Shown piece after piece: positions 26,433 to 34,737 of a stretch of DNA of 64,000 nucleotides. Below the pieces are notes generated by a model. The model was not told the origin of the DNA, did not search any database, and was given only the letters and a program-made list of their open reading frames with translations. The stretch is from Alsobacter sp045348435 (lineage in GTDB: Bacteria > Pseudomonadota > Alphaproteobacteria > Rhizobiales > Beijerinckiaceae). The stretch lies in contig NZ_CP157484.1 of assembly GCF_045348435.1 (NCBI RefSeq), forward strand, positions 3,162,001 through 3,226,000, in the 5' to 3' direction. A program made the position numbers and the translations under genes. Each line of letters opens with the position of its first letter. Position 1 is the stretch's first letter.

Positions 26433-27140
26433 TTAGCCCTTGGCCTTCCAGGCCTCGTAGCGGGCCTTGGTCTCGGCGTTGGGCGGATAGAGCCCCGGCA
26501 GCGGCAGGCCGCGGTCCACTTCCGTCATGATCCAGGCCTCCAGGCGCTCCTGCTCCGGTCCCTCCTTCAGCACCGTCTCCAGGTAGGCGGCCGGGATGCA
26601 GACCGCGCCGTCGGCGTCGGCCACCACCACGTCGTCCGGGAACACGGCGACCCCGCCGCAGGCGATCGGCTCCTGCCAGCCCACGAAGGTCAGGCCCGCC
26701 ACCGAGGCGGGCGCCGCGGTCCCGCGGCACCAGGTGGGCAGCCCCGTCCCGAGCACGCCGGCGATGTCGCGCATCACCCCGTCGGTGACCAGCGCCGAGA
26801 CGCCCCGCTTGGCCATGCGGGCGGTGAGGATGTCGCCGAAGATGCCGGCGTCGGTGACGCCCATGGCGTCGACCACGGCGATGCAGCCCTCCGGCATGTC
26901 CTCGATGGCGGCGCGGGTGGAGCGCGGCGACGACCAGGATTCGGGCGTGGCGAGGTCCTCGCGGGCCGGCACGAAGCGCATCGTGAAGGCGCGGCCGGCG
27001 ATGCGCTTGCCCTCGGCGGTGGGCAGCGGCGCCGGGCCGCGCATCCAGAGCCGGCGCAAGCCCTTCTTGAGAAGGACGGTGGTGATGGTGGCCGTCGAGA
27101 TCGTCTCGAAGGCGGCGAGCGTGTCAGCGTCGAGCTTCAT
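26433..27140 (-). CDS. RraA-like family protein
   Basis: A 235-residue protein of the RraA/HMG-aldolase fold. DAMGVTDAGIFGDILTARMAKRG and VSALVTDGVMRDIAGV contain the substrate- and metal-binding G-x-R-D elements of divalent-metal aldolases of this fold. VFPDDVVVADADGAVCIP is also typical. Proteins of this length (longer than E. coli RraA, 161 residues) are often named RNase E activity regulator but many are 4-hydroxy-4-methyl-2-oxoglutarate or oxaloacetate lyases. The actual substrate is undecided. Confidence 0.82.
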   Translation of the reverse strand: MKLDADTLAAFETISTATITTVLLKKGLRRLWMRGPAPLPTAEGKRIAGRAFTMRFVPAREDLATPESWSSPRSTRAAIEDMPEGCIAVVDAMGVTDAGIFGDILTARMAKRGVSALVTDGVMRDIAGVLGTGLPTWCRGTAAPASVAGLTFVGWQEPIACGGVAVFPDDVVVADADGAVCIPAAYLETVLKEGPEQERLEAWIMTEVDRGLPLPGLYPPNAETKARYEAWKAKG

Positions 27141-27225
27141 GTCGGGTGTCCCGCGAAAAGGCCGCGGAGAGTGTCACCGCAGGGCGGGCGGCGCAAGGCG
27201 TGGCGGGCAGGGCTGGGTCCCGGCG

Positions 27226-27255
27226 CGGCCAAGCCTCGCCCGGCCAAGCCTCGCC
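27226..27255. repeat. Tandem 15-bp direct repeat
   Basis: CGGCCAAGCCTCGCC occurs twice in immediate succession in the gap between the RraA-like gene and the aldo/keto reductase gene. It is non-coding on both strands as annotated. Confidence 0.6.
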
Positions 27256-27274
27256 CGCTCGCCGGCTTCGCCCG

Positions 27275-28108
27275 TCACGCGTCCCAGGTCGGGGCGAAGG
27301 CCGGATTGATCATGCGCCCGTCCGCCCGCGCGAGGCGGGAGATGGCCGCCATCTCGTCCGGCGAGAGGCTGAAGTCCCAGATGTCGAAATTCTCGGCGAT
27401 GCGGCCGGGATGCGACGACTTGGGGATGGCGCAGACGCCTGCCTGCTGAACCTGCCAGCGCAGCACCGTCTGCGCGCCGGTCTTGCCGTGCGCCACCGCG
27501 ATCTCCTGCACGGTCTTGTCCTCCGTGTCGGCCCCCTTGCCGATCGGCGCGTAGGAGGTGAACGCCATGCCGTGGCGCCGCACGGCCTCCAGAAGCCGGT
27601 GCTGCCCCAGCGTGGGGTGATACTCGCATTGCAGCGCCGCCAGCGGTTCGGTCGAGAGTCGCACGGCCTCGTCCAGGAGCGCCACCGTGAAGTTCGACAC
27701 GCCGATGTGGCGGGCGAGTCCGCGGCGCTTCGCGTCGCAGAGCGCCCCGATGGAATCGGCCAGCGGGATCTCGGGGTTGGGCCAGTGGATCAGCAGGAGA
27801 TCCACCGCGTCGAGCCCGAGCTTGCGGAGGCTGGCCTCGGCGGAGCGCTGCAGCGCTCCGGGCCCGATCTCGCTCCACCAGACCTTGGTGGTGACGAACA
27901 CCTCGTCGCGCGCCACGCCGCCGGCGCGGATGCCTTCGCCCACCTCCGCCTCGTTGCCATACATGGCGGCGGTGTCGATGTGCCGGTAGCCGACCTTCAG
28001 AGCCGTCGCGACGGCGTCGACGCAAGCCTGCCCCTCCGACCGGAACGTGCCGAGGCCGAGCGCCGGGATTCGGGCGCCGTTGGCGTCCACGATGATCTGT
28101 TGGGACAT
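27275..28108 (-). CDS. Aldo/keto reductase
   Basis: A 277-residue TIM-barrel AKR. The catalytic tetrad is visible: Asp and Tyr in HIDTAAMYGNE, Lys in FVTTKVW and His in LLIHWPNP. The substrate-binding GVSNFTVALLDEA and the C-terminal NADPH segment (IPKSSHPGRIAENFDIWDF) are present. It reduces carbonyls, and 2,5-didehydrogluconate- or methylglyoxal-type substrates are likely for this clade. GGAGGTC lies before the ATG at 28108. It is a single-gene unit. Confidence 0.93.
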   Translation of the reverse strand: MSQQIIVDANGARIPALGLGTFRSEGQACVDAVATALKVGYRHIDTAAMYGNEAEVGEGIRAGGVARDEVFVTTKVWWSEIGPGALQRSAEASLRKLGLDAVDLLLIHWPNPEIPLADSIGALCDAKRRGLARHIGVSNFTVALLDEAVRLSTEPLAALQCEYHPTLGQHRLLEAVRRHGMAFTSYAPIGKGADTEDKTVQEIAVAHGKTGAQTVLRWQVQQAGVCAIPKSSHPGRIAENFDIWDFSLSPDEMAAISRLARADGRMINPAFAPTWDA

Positions 28109-28181
28109 GAGGAGGTCTCCTGCTGGGTCGGATCCAGAACCTAGGGCGAGGCGGGCCTTTGTCACCCCCGGAAGGGCGCGC

Positions 28182-28895
28182 TCACCCGGCCAGGGACGTC
28201 GCGGTCGGGCCGAACACGTCCTCGAAGGCGGCGCGCAGCGCGGCGTCGGCGTCCTGCATGGTCACCGGGAGCCCGAGATCGACGAGGCTCGTCACGCCGT
28301 AGCGCCGCTCGGCGATGCCGCACGGCACGATGCCGCCGAAATGCGCGAGGTCCGGCTCCACGTTCAGGCTGACGCCGTGGAACGTCACCCAGCGGCGCAC
28401 CCGGATGCCGAGCGCGGCGATTTTGTCCTCGGCGCCGGGCCCCTTCTCGGGCCGCCTCACCCACACGCCGACGCGATCCTCCCGGCGTTCGCCGCGGATG
28501 GTGAACGCGGCCAGCGTCTCGATGACCCAGGCCTCCAGGGCGGCCACGAAGGCCCGCACGTCCGGCCTGCGGCGCTTCAGGTCCAGCATCACATAGGCCA
28601 CGCGCTGGCCCGGGCCGTGATAGGTGAACTGCCCACCCCGGCCGGTGCGGTGGACGGGAAAGCGGGCGTCCACGAGGTCCTCGTCGCGCGCCGAGGTTCC
28701 GGCCGTGTAGAGCGGCGGATGCTCGACCAGCCAGACGCATTCGGGCGCGCGCCCCTTCGCGATGGCCTCGGCCCGCGCCTCCATGACGCGAACGGCGTCC
28801 TCATAGCCGGTGAGGCCGGGGCTCGTGACCCACTCGACGGGCCCCGATCCCTCGGCCGCCCACAACCGTCCGGCCAGCTCTTCCCTGATCTTCAC
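28182..28895 (-). CDS. lipB: Octanoyltransferase LipB
   Basis: A 237-residue enzyme that transfers the octanoyl group from acyl carrier protein to lipoyl domains of 2-oxoacid dehydrogenases. Family motifs are VWLVEHPPLYTAG, RGGQFTYHGPGQRVAY, the lysine in EDKIAALGIRVRRWVTFHG and the catalytic cysteine in GIVPCGI. Length and order agree with LipB. It is divergent from the SpoA-domain gene, with a strong hairpin in the gap. Confidence 0.96.
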   Translation of the reverse strand: MKIREELAGRLWAAEGSGPVEWVTSPGLTGYEDAVRVMEARAEAIAKGRAPECVWLVEHPPLYTAGTSARDEDLVDARFPVHRTGRGGQFTYHGPGQRVAYVMLDLKRRRPDVRAFVAALEAWVIETLAAFTIRGERREDRVGVWVRRPEKGPGAEDKIAALGIRVRRWVTFHGVSLNVEPDLAHFGGIVPCGIAERRYGVTSLVDLGLPVTMQDADAALRAAFEDVFGPTATSLAG

Positions 28896-28928
28896 CGCGC
28901 ATTAACCCTGTTGACCGCTCACTGAGAC

Positions 28929-28971
28929 GGCGAACGGACCGGAGCCGGGGGCCCTCCCCGGTTCCGTCGCC
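28929..28971. other. Imperfect long hairpin in the lipB leader region
   Basis: Three stacked stem blocks (GGCGA/TCGCC, CGGA/TCCG, CCGGGG/CCCCGG) with small bulges form a GC-rich stem-loop 34 bases upstream of the lipB start. It has no T-run, so it is not a usual terminator. It would be in the 5' untranslated region of lipB. Confidence 0.35.
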
Positions 28972-29059
28972 CCAGCCTTAGACAACCTTCGCGGCCGCTT
29001 CCACCGGAATGGTCCGGCGGCCGCCTGCATCGACCTTGAGTTCTCGTGGAGCGTGCTTC

Positions 29060-29314
29060 GTGGCATCTGGTCTGGACATCGTTGGCGTCGACATCTCCAT
29101 CGTCCTGGGCCGCTCCAGGATGCCGATCCACCAGCTGCTGCGCATGGGCCGCGGCGCGGTGATCGCGCTCGATTCGGCCGAGGGCGACGAGGTCGAGATC
29201 CTCGCCAACGACCTGCCGATCGCGCGCGGAAACGTCGTCGTCAGCGGCGCCGCCATCACGGTCGAGGTCAAGGAGTTGCTGCGCCGCCCGCCCAGCGAAA
29301 AAATCGGCGGCTGA
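29060..29314 (+). CDS. Orphan FliN/SpoA-domain protein
   Basis: An 84-residue protein consisting only of a SpoA (FliM/FliN C-terminal) domain: VDISIVLGRSRMPIHQLLRMGRGAVIAL, then EVEILANDLPIARGNVVV and TVEVKELL. In flagella and type III systems this domain forms the C-ring. No flagellar gene is nearby, so this is a stand-alone copy of unknown partner. The start is taken as GTG at 29060 because GGAG lies eight bases before it and the domain begins directly after; a longer frame from 29009 is open. The neighbouring tRNA lies 120 bases downstream. Confidence 0.8.
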   Translation: MASGLDIVGVDISIVLGRSRMPIHQLLRMGRGAVIALDSAEGDEVEILANDLPIARGNVVVSGAAITVEVKELLRRPPSEKIGG

Positions 29315-29434
29315 GCCCCGCGCCGGGTTTTCCCCCGCGCCGGGCAATGGTCGCTTGTCGAGCCGGAATCGATCTGTTACACGGAGCGCCGTTCCGGTCG
29401 GGCGGCCTTTTGGGGCTTCTTCCCGGAACACGTT

Positions 29435-29521
29435 GCGGTCGTGGCGGAATTGGTAGACGCGCTAGCTTGAGGTGCTAGTAACTTAACCGTTGTGGAGGTT
29501 CGAGTCCTCTCGACCGCACCA
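29435..29521 (+). tRNA. tRNA-Leu (anticodon GAG)
   Basis: The seven-base acceptor stem GCGGTCG / CGACCGC closes the molecule and the CCA end is encoded (29519-29521). The anticodon loop is TTGAGGT with GAG at 29469-29471, reading CUU and CUC. A long variable arm, as expected for leucine tRNA, and the GGTTCGAGTCC T-arm are visible. A weak promoter-like pair, TTGTCG (29355) and TTACAC (29377), lies upstream. Confidence 0.97.
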
Positions 29522-29547
29522 CTCTCTTTCGAGCCCCCGGGCTCCGA

Positions 29548-29588
29548 ACGGCGGCAGGATCGAAAGATCCGGGCCGCCGTTTCGTTTT
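29548..29588 (+). terminator. Terminator of tRNA-Leu
   Basis: Outer stem ACGGCGGC / GCCGCCGT and inner stem GGATC-GAAA-GATCC form a strong hairpin followed by TTCGTTTT. It starts 27 bases after the tRNA 3' end. Confidence 0.85.
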
Positions 29589-29596
29589 GGGGGCGG

Positions 29597-30460
29597 TCAC
29601 ACCGCCCGGCGCCGACGCGTCGAGGCGATGATCTTTTCCGTCTCGCTCGACCACCCGGCCCGGGCCGGGACGGTGACGGCGGCGCCCGAGCCGCGCTCCA
29701 TGTGGACCACGGCATAGCCCTCGCTCTTCAGCGCCCGCAGGAAGGCCGGCACCATGGCGGCCGTCTGCGGCTGGATGTCGTGCAGCAGGATCATGCCGCG
29801 CCCGGCATGCGCCAGCCGCTCCAGCATGCGGCTGAGCTGGAAGTCGGGCGCCATGCGGACCCAGTCCGACGCCCACAGGTCGCAGCCGAAGACGCCGATG
29901 TCGCGCTCCGCCGCCCAGGCGTTCGTCGCGGGCGTGTCGGCGAAGCCCGGATAGCGCAGGAAGGGCGCGACGCCGCCCTGGCCGGGCCTGGCGTCGGGCT
30001 CGCCCAGCGCCGCCGAGATGGCGGCGAAGCCGCGCTCGACCTGCTGGATCTGGGCCGCCTCGCCGAGATCGCGCATCGTCCAGGGATGGGACCAGGTGTG
30101 GCAGGCGAGGCTATGCCCCTCGTCGCGCATGCGCCGCACCAGCGCCGGGTGCGCGGCGGCGTTCCGGCCGATCAGGAAGAACGTCGCCCGGACGCCCTCG
30201 CAGGCGAGCGCGTCGAGAACGCGCGGCGTGGTCCCGGGCGCCGGCCCGTCGTCGAAGGTCAGCACGACCTCCTTCGGCCCGAGCGGCAGGGCGGCCGGAT
30301 AGGTCTTGAGGCCGACCTGGAGCCCGCCTCGGGTCCCCACCGGCAGGATGCGGGCCGTCCCGAGCCGGTCCGGCGCGCAGGCGCCGGCCCAGGCCGGACC
30401 GGCCCCGGCTGCGGCGAGCAGGCCGGCCGCGACGGCGCGGCGGGTGGGGAGGCGTGTCAT
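29597..30460 (-). CDS. Secreted polysaccharide deacetylase (NodB homology)
   Basis: A 287-residue exported protein; the signal peptide (about 1-26) has a twin-arginine-like TRRAVAAGLLAAAG. The NodB domain shows the motif-1 aspartates in VVLTFDDGPAPGTT, the metal histidines in HSLACHTWSHPW and later DLWASDW and LLHDIQPQTA. Such enzymes remove acetyl groups from GlcNAc-containing polymers in the periplasm; the polymer is not indicated by context. It lies just upstream of the acyltransferase start region but in the same direction, as a probable two-gene unit (gap 48 bases). Confidence 0.9.
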   Translation of the reverse strand: MTRLPTRRAVAAGLLAAAGAGPAWAGACAPDRLGTARILPVGTRGGLQVGLKTYPAALPLGPKEVVLTFDDGPAPGTTPRVLDALACEGVRATFFLIGRNAAAHPALVRRMRDEGHSLACHTWSHPWTMRDLGEAAQIQQVERGFAAISAALGEPDARPGQGGVAPFLRYPGFADTPATNAWAAERDIGVFGCDLWASDWVRMAPDFQLSRMLERLAHAGRGMILLHDIQPQTAAMVPAFLRALKSEGYAVVHMERGSGAAVTVPARAGWSSETEKIIASTRRRRAV

Positions 30461-30508
30461 GCGCGGCGAAGCTCCGGAGTTGAGGCCGCAAAGGGCGGCG
30501 GGCGACCG

Positions 30509-31591
30509 TCAGGCCGGCGCGAGCGCCGCGCGCGACGGCGTCAGCCGCGCCGCCCAGGCGATGAACGGCGTCTCGATCCACCGATGCGTCGCCAGCGACG
30601 CCACGAAGGCCGAGGCCACGACCAGCGGATAATGCGCCAGAAGCGTCCACCCATCCGCATGGGGCGCCACGACTTCGGCGAGCCTGAGGCATGGAAGCAG
30701 CAGAACGAAGTGCGCCAGATACATGCTGTAGCTCACCTCGCCGAGACGCCGCATCGGCCGGCTGGCGAGGAAAGCGGGCGGATTCCCGGCCGCGCACGCG
30801 GTCACCACCGCCGCGCCGGCCGCGAAGAGCAGCTCCGGCGCGGGCGCGAGCACGATCATGACCAGCAGGGCGAGGATGGCGCCCTGCCCCGGGGGCGCCG
30901 CGAAGCGCCGGGCGGCCAGCGCCGCCGTGACGCCCAGAAGGAACACGGGAGCCTGGGTCGCCGGGTGGATGTGGATCGCGAATTCCGCCGTCCCGGCGAG
31001 CAAAGCCTGGCGGCGGAACGCTTCGGCGGCGAGCATGGCCAGGACGGTGAGTAGCGCGCTGCGCAGGAGCTTTCCGTCTATGATCGCCAGGAGCAGCGGC
31101 AAGGCGACATAGAAGGCGACCTCGCACGCGACGGACCAGCCGCCCGGGACCACCGCGACCGACGCGTCGCCCCGCCACGCGCTGCCGAAGACGGCCGCGA
31201 CTGCGACGTCCGCCACGGTCAGCCCCTCCTCGGCGGACAGCCTCGGCCCGAGGCCGGCCAGGGCCGTGTAGCCCAGCAGGGCGGCCCAGTAGCCGGGTGC
31301 GATCCGCGCCAGCCGGCGCAGGGCGTAGCATCCCAGCCCGCCGGGATGGTCGCTCATCCGGCAGGTCAGCGTGAAGGCGCTGACGACGAAGAACAGCTCG
31401 ACGCCGTATTGGCCCGTGGAGCCGATGGAGACCAGCCACGCAGGCAGCGATAACATGGCCTCCGGACCGACCGGCTGGAAGATGGCCAGCGCCCCGTAAG
31501 CGCCCTGCGCGGCGTGGTGCAGGATCACCATCAGGATCGCCACGCCCCGCAAGCCGTCCAGCGCGGGCATATGTTTGGGAAGGCTCGTCAC
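30509..31591 (-). CDS. Acyltransferase 3 family membrane protein
   Basis: A 360-residue integral membrane O-acyltransferase. The N-terminus LPALDGLRGVAILMVILHHA (shown from ALDGLRG) contains the family motif with the catalytic-type histidine, followed by about ten membrane helices and the GVELFFVVSAFTLT and LGEVSYSMYLAHFVLLLP blocks. Such proteins acylate sugars of surface polysaccharides, peptidoglycan or lipids. Being directly before the deacetylase suggests a shared role in surface glycan modification, which is inference. Confidence 0.9.
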   Translation of the reverse strand: MTSLPKHMPALDGLRGVAILMVILHHAAQGAYGALAIFQPVGPEAMLSLPAWLVSIGSTGQYGVELFFVVSAFTLTCRMSDHPGGLGCYALRRLARIAPGYWAALLGYTALAGLGPRLSAEEGLTVADVAVAAVFGSAWRGDASVAVVPGGWSVACEVAFYVALPLLLAIIDGKLLRSALLTVLAMLAAEAFRRQALLAGTAEFAIHIHPATQAPVFLLGVTAALAARRFAAPPGQGAILALLVMIVLAPAPELLFAAGAAVVTACAAGNPPAFLASRPMRRLGEVSYSMYLAHFVLLLPCLRLAEVVAPHADGWTLLAHYPLVVASAFVASLATHRWIETPFIAWAARLTPSRAALAPA

Positions 31592-31748
31592 GCTGCAGGG
31601 ACCCTCGCGCGGTTCAGCGGATCCATCTTGAGCCCCTCCGATTAAGGTTTTGAAACCGGAAGGCGCGCGACCCGGACTGGCGCGTTGCGCGCGGCGGCGC
31701 GAGTGCTACAAGGCGCCAGGCCATCTCACGAAAAACGCGGACCGTCGC

Positions 31749-33158
31749 ATGCTGGATCTCGACGACCAGACCAAGTCGGCCGATCGCATCCTCGCTTTCC
31801 GGAACGAGGACGGCGACGTCAGCCAGGCGTTCGTCGCCGCCGTCGTCCAGGCGACCGAGGCGGGCGACGCCGAACAGCTGCGCGAACTGGTCCGGCCGTT
31901 CCATGAGGCCGACCAGGGCGCCCTGCTGGAGGCGCTCCCGAGCGAACTGCGCGCCCGGCTGATCGGCCTGCTCGGCGACGTGTTCGACTTCGCCGCGCTG
32001 ACCGAGGTCGACGATTCGACCCGCGAGGAGATCCTCGACGAGCTGCCAACGCAGACCGTCATCGAGGGCATGAAGGACCTCGATTCCGACGACGCGGTCT
32101 ACATCCTGGAGGACCTCGACAAGCAGGACCAGGACGAGATCCTCGAGGGCCTGCCGGCCTCCGAGCGCGTCGCCCTCCAGAAGAGCCTGGACTATCCGGA
32201 GGATTCCGCCGGGCGCCTGATGCAGACCGAGCTGGTCGCCGCCCCGCCCTTCTGGACCGTGGGCCAGACGCTCGACCACCTCCACGCCAGCGTCGACCTG
32301 CCGGAGAGCTTCTACGAGGTCTTCGTGGTCGACCCCGGCCACCGGCTGCTCGGGCAGATCTTCCTCGACAAGCTGGTGCGCAGCCCCCGCGGCGAGCGGG
32401 TCGACGCCCTGATGAGCACCGACCGCCGGCGCGTCCACGCCACCGACGACCAGGAGCAGGTGGCCCGGCTCTTCGAGCGCTACAACCTCGTCTCCGCGCC
32501 CGTGGTGGACGAAGCCGAGCGGCTGGTCGGCGTCGTCACCATCGACGACATCGTCGACGTGATCCAGGAGGAGGCGGACGAGGACGTGAAGGCGCTGGGC
32601 GGCGTCAGCTCGGAGGAAGAGCTGTCCGACACCGTCGGGACGATCGCCCGCAGCCGCTTCGTATGGCTCTTCGTCAACCTGATCACGGCTTTCCTGGCCT
32701 CCGCCGTGCTGGGGCTTTTCGAGGGCCAGCTCCAGAAGATGGTGGCGCTCGCCGTGCTGGCCCCCATCGTGGCGAGCCAGGGCGGCAACGCCGCCACCCA
32801 GACCATGACGGTCGCCGTGCGGGCGCTCGCGGTGCGCGAGCTCGGCGCCGCCAACGCTTTCCGGGTGACGTTGCGCGAGACCTTCGTGGGGCTCGTCAAC
32901 GGCGCGGGCTTCGGGGTCCTCACCGGCCTGGCGGCCGCGCTCTGGTTCAAGGACTGGAACCTGGGCGTCGTGATCGGCGTCGCCATGGTGGTCAACCTCG
33001 TGGCCGGCGCGCTCGGCGGAATTCTCATTCCGCTGACGCTGGAGAAGTTCGGCGCCGACCCGGCCGTCTCCTCCGGAGTCTTCGTCACCACCGTCACCGA
33101 TGTCGTCGGCTTCTTCGCATTCCTGGGCATAGCAACGCTTTGGTTCGGTTTGGGGTGA
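31749..33158 (+). CDS. mgtE: Magnesium transporter MgtE
   Basis: A 469-residue transporter with the MgtE order: N-terminal helical superhelix (about 25-135, EALPSELRARLIGLLGDVFD and the QTVIEGMKDLDSDDAVYILEDL repeat), two CBS domains (about 145-265, VVDEAERLVGVVTIDDIVDVI) and five membrane helices (about 300-465) with the pore motif APIVASQGGNAATQT. Cytoplasmic domains sense Mg2+ and gate the channel. The start at 31749 gives the usual length; the frame is open to 31650 without a ribosome-binding site. Confidence 0.96.
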   Translation: MLDLDDQTKSADRILAFRNEDGDVSQAFVAAVVQATEAGDAEQLRELVRPFHEADQGALLEALPSELRARLIGLLGDVFDFAALTEVDDSTREEILDELPTQTVIEGMKDLDSDDAVYILEDLDKQDQDEILEGLPASERVALQKSLDYPEDSAGRLMQTELVAAPPFWTVGQTLDHLHASVDLPESFYEVFVVDPGHRLLGQIFLDKLVRSPRGERVDALMSTDRRRVHATDDQEQVARLFERYNLVSAPVVDEAERLVGVVTIDDIVDVIQEEADEDVKALGGVSSEEELSDTVGTIARSRFVWLFVNLITAFLASAVLGLFEGQLQKMVALAVLAPIVASQGGNAATQTMTVAVRALAVRELGAANAFRVTLRETFVGLVNGAGFGVLTGLAAALWFKDWNLGVVIGVAMVVNLVAGALGGILIPLTLEKFGADPAVSSGVFVTTVTDVVGFFAFLGIATLWFGLG

Positions 33159-33252
33159 TTGCAATCAGCTTCAGCTTCGTATTTCCTGTTTCTTAAGACC
33201 TTTGGTCGAATTGCTGGGTATCGCGTTCCCGTCCACGAAGCGGCGAGCCTTG

Positions 33253-34149
33253 ATGCGTATCCTCACCCGCGTTCTCCAGGCCAAGGGCCTTCTCGCCGCC
33301 AGCCTCGCTTTCGCCCTCGCGGGCGCGGGCTGCACCATGGCGCCCGACTATTACCCCCGGAAGGGGGACGCCAAGCCGCATGCCGGCGTGGCGCGCGCCA
33401 AGACGCTGCCGATCCACGGCATCGACGTGTCGCGCTGGCAGGGCGAGATCGACTGGAACTCGGTGCGCGAGGCCGGCACCCGCTTCGCCTTCGTCAAGGC
33501 GACGGAGGGTGGCGACCACCTCGACCCCGCCTTCAACCGCAACTGGACCGGCGCGAAGGCCGCCGGCGTGCCGGTCGGCGCCTATCACTTCGTCTATTGG
33601 TGCCGCTCCGCCCAGGAGCAGGCCAAGTGGTTCGTGCAGCACATCCCGACCGACCCGGATTCGCTGCCCCCCGTCCTCGACGTGGAGTGGAACGGCTCGT
33701 CCCAGACCTGCCCGAAGAAGATCCCGCGCGACATCGCGCTGGAGAAGATCCGCGTGATGCTGACGGAGCTGGAGCGGCACACGGGCAAGAAGCCGATCAT
33801 CTACACCGACATCACCTTCCACGAGGAGGTGCTGCGCGGCGAGCTGAACGACTATCCGTTCTGGATCCGCAGCGTCGCGGCCGAGCCGCACGAGCGCTAC
33901 TCCAGCCGGCCCTATGCGCTGTGGCAGTGGACCACGACGGGGCGGGTGCCGGGCATCAAGGGCGACGTGGACCGCAACGCCTTCCACGGCACCGAGAGGC
34001 AGTGGGTGGCCTTCCTCGACCGGTCGCGCCGGCAGGACGACCAGCCCGGCGCTCCGGCGCCCGACCTGCCCTCGCCCGGCCTGACGCCCCCGGCCGCGGT
34101 CGCCGAGGTCGAGGCCACCGCCTCGGTCCGCAGCTATCTGCCCTTCTGA
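33253..34149 (+). CDS. Lipoprotein with glycoside hydrolase family 25 (lysozyme) domain
   Basis: A 298-residue lipoprotein; the signal ends at a lipobox (LAGAGC, Cys at about 27). The GH25 domain (about 55-260) has HGIDVSRWQGEIDW, FAFVKATEGGDHLDP and the catalytic-type acidic pair in VLDVEWNG. It would cleave the muramic acid to GlcNAc bond of peptidoglycan from the periplasmic face of a membrane. The C-terminal 40 residues are proline-rich. The ATG at 33253 directly precedes the signal peptide. Confidence 0.9.
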   Translation: MRILTRVLQAKGLLAASLAFALAGAGCTMAPDYYPRKGDAKPHAGVARAKTLPIHGIDVSRWQGEIDWNSVREAGTRFAFVKATEGGDHLDPAFNRNWTGAKAAGVPVGAYHFVYWCRSAQEQAKWFVQHIPTDPDSLPPVLDVEWNGSSQTCPKKIPRDIALEKIRVMLTELERHTGKKPIIYTDITFHEEVLRGELNDYPFWIRSVAAEPHERYSSRPYALWQWTTTGRVPGIKGDVDRNAFHGTERQWVAFLDRSRRQDDQPGAPAPDLPSPGLTPPAAVAEVEATASVRSYLPF

Positions 34150-34162
34150 GCCGGCGGCCCGC

Positions 34163-34642
34163 CTAGATCCAGCGCCGCACCTTGGCGGCGTAGTCGCGCC
34201 ACGACTGGCCGAACCGGCGCTCCAGATGGGCCTCCTCGCGGGAGATCGCCAGCCAGTTCACGGCCGCGACCGTGACCGGCGCGAGCAGCAGCAGCCAGCC
34301 CCAGCGCAGCGCGATGGCGAAGCCGACCAGCGCCGCCGTGTTGGCGAGGTAGATGGGGTTGCGCGAGAAGCGATAGGGCCCGGTCGTCACCAGCTTGCGG
34401 CTGGGCGCGTTCGGCAGCACGGTGGTCCCCTGGCGCCGCAGCACGAGGAAACAGCCGAAATCCACCGCCACGCCCGCCGCGAACAGCGCCATGCCGAGCC
34501 AGGCCGGGACGATGGCGAGCGCGCTGTCGAGCCAGACGAACGGGTCGACCTGCTCCAGCCCCCACGCGACCAGGAGCGCGCCCGAATAGATCAGCGGCGG
34601 CCACGGGATTTGGTTGGGCCGCTCGCCGAAGTCCTGCGCCAT
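34163..34642 (-). CDS. Isoprenylcysteine carboxyl methyltransferase / PEMT-like membrane protein
   Basis: A 159-residue inner-membrane protein with about four helices and the family signature TGPYRFSRNPIYLANT, then WLAISREEAHLERRFGQSWRDYAAKVRRWI. These form the SAM and lipid site of the ICMT/PEMT superfamily. The true methyl acceptor in bacteria is usually unknown. It converges on the GH25 gene (13 bases apart) and is divergent from ivd. Confidence 0.85.
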   Translation of the reverse strand: MAQDFGERPNQIPWPPLIYSGALLVAWGLEQVDPFVWLDSALAIVPAWLGMALFAAGVAVDFGCFLVLRRQGTTVLPNAPSRKLVTTGPYRFSRNPIYLANTAALVGFAIALRWGWLLLLAPVTVAAVNWLAISREEAHLERRFGQSWRDYAAKVRRWI

Positions 34643-34737
34643 CCCTGATCCCCCTGTTCGTGCGGCCCTCTACACGCCGCGCGCGCCTGGGTTATCCTGC
34701 AGCCAAGCGCAGTCGCACAAGAGGAAACGCATCCGCC

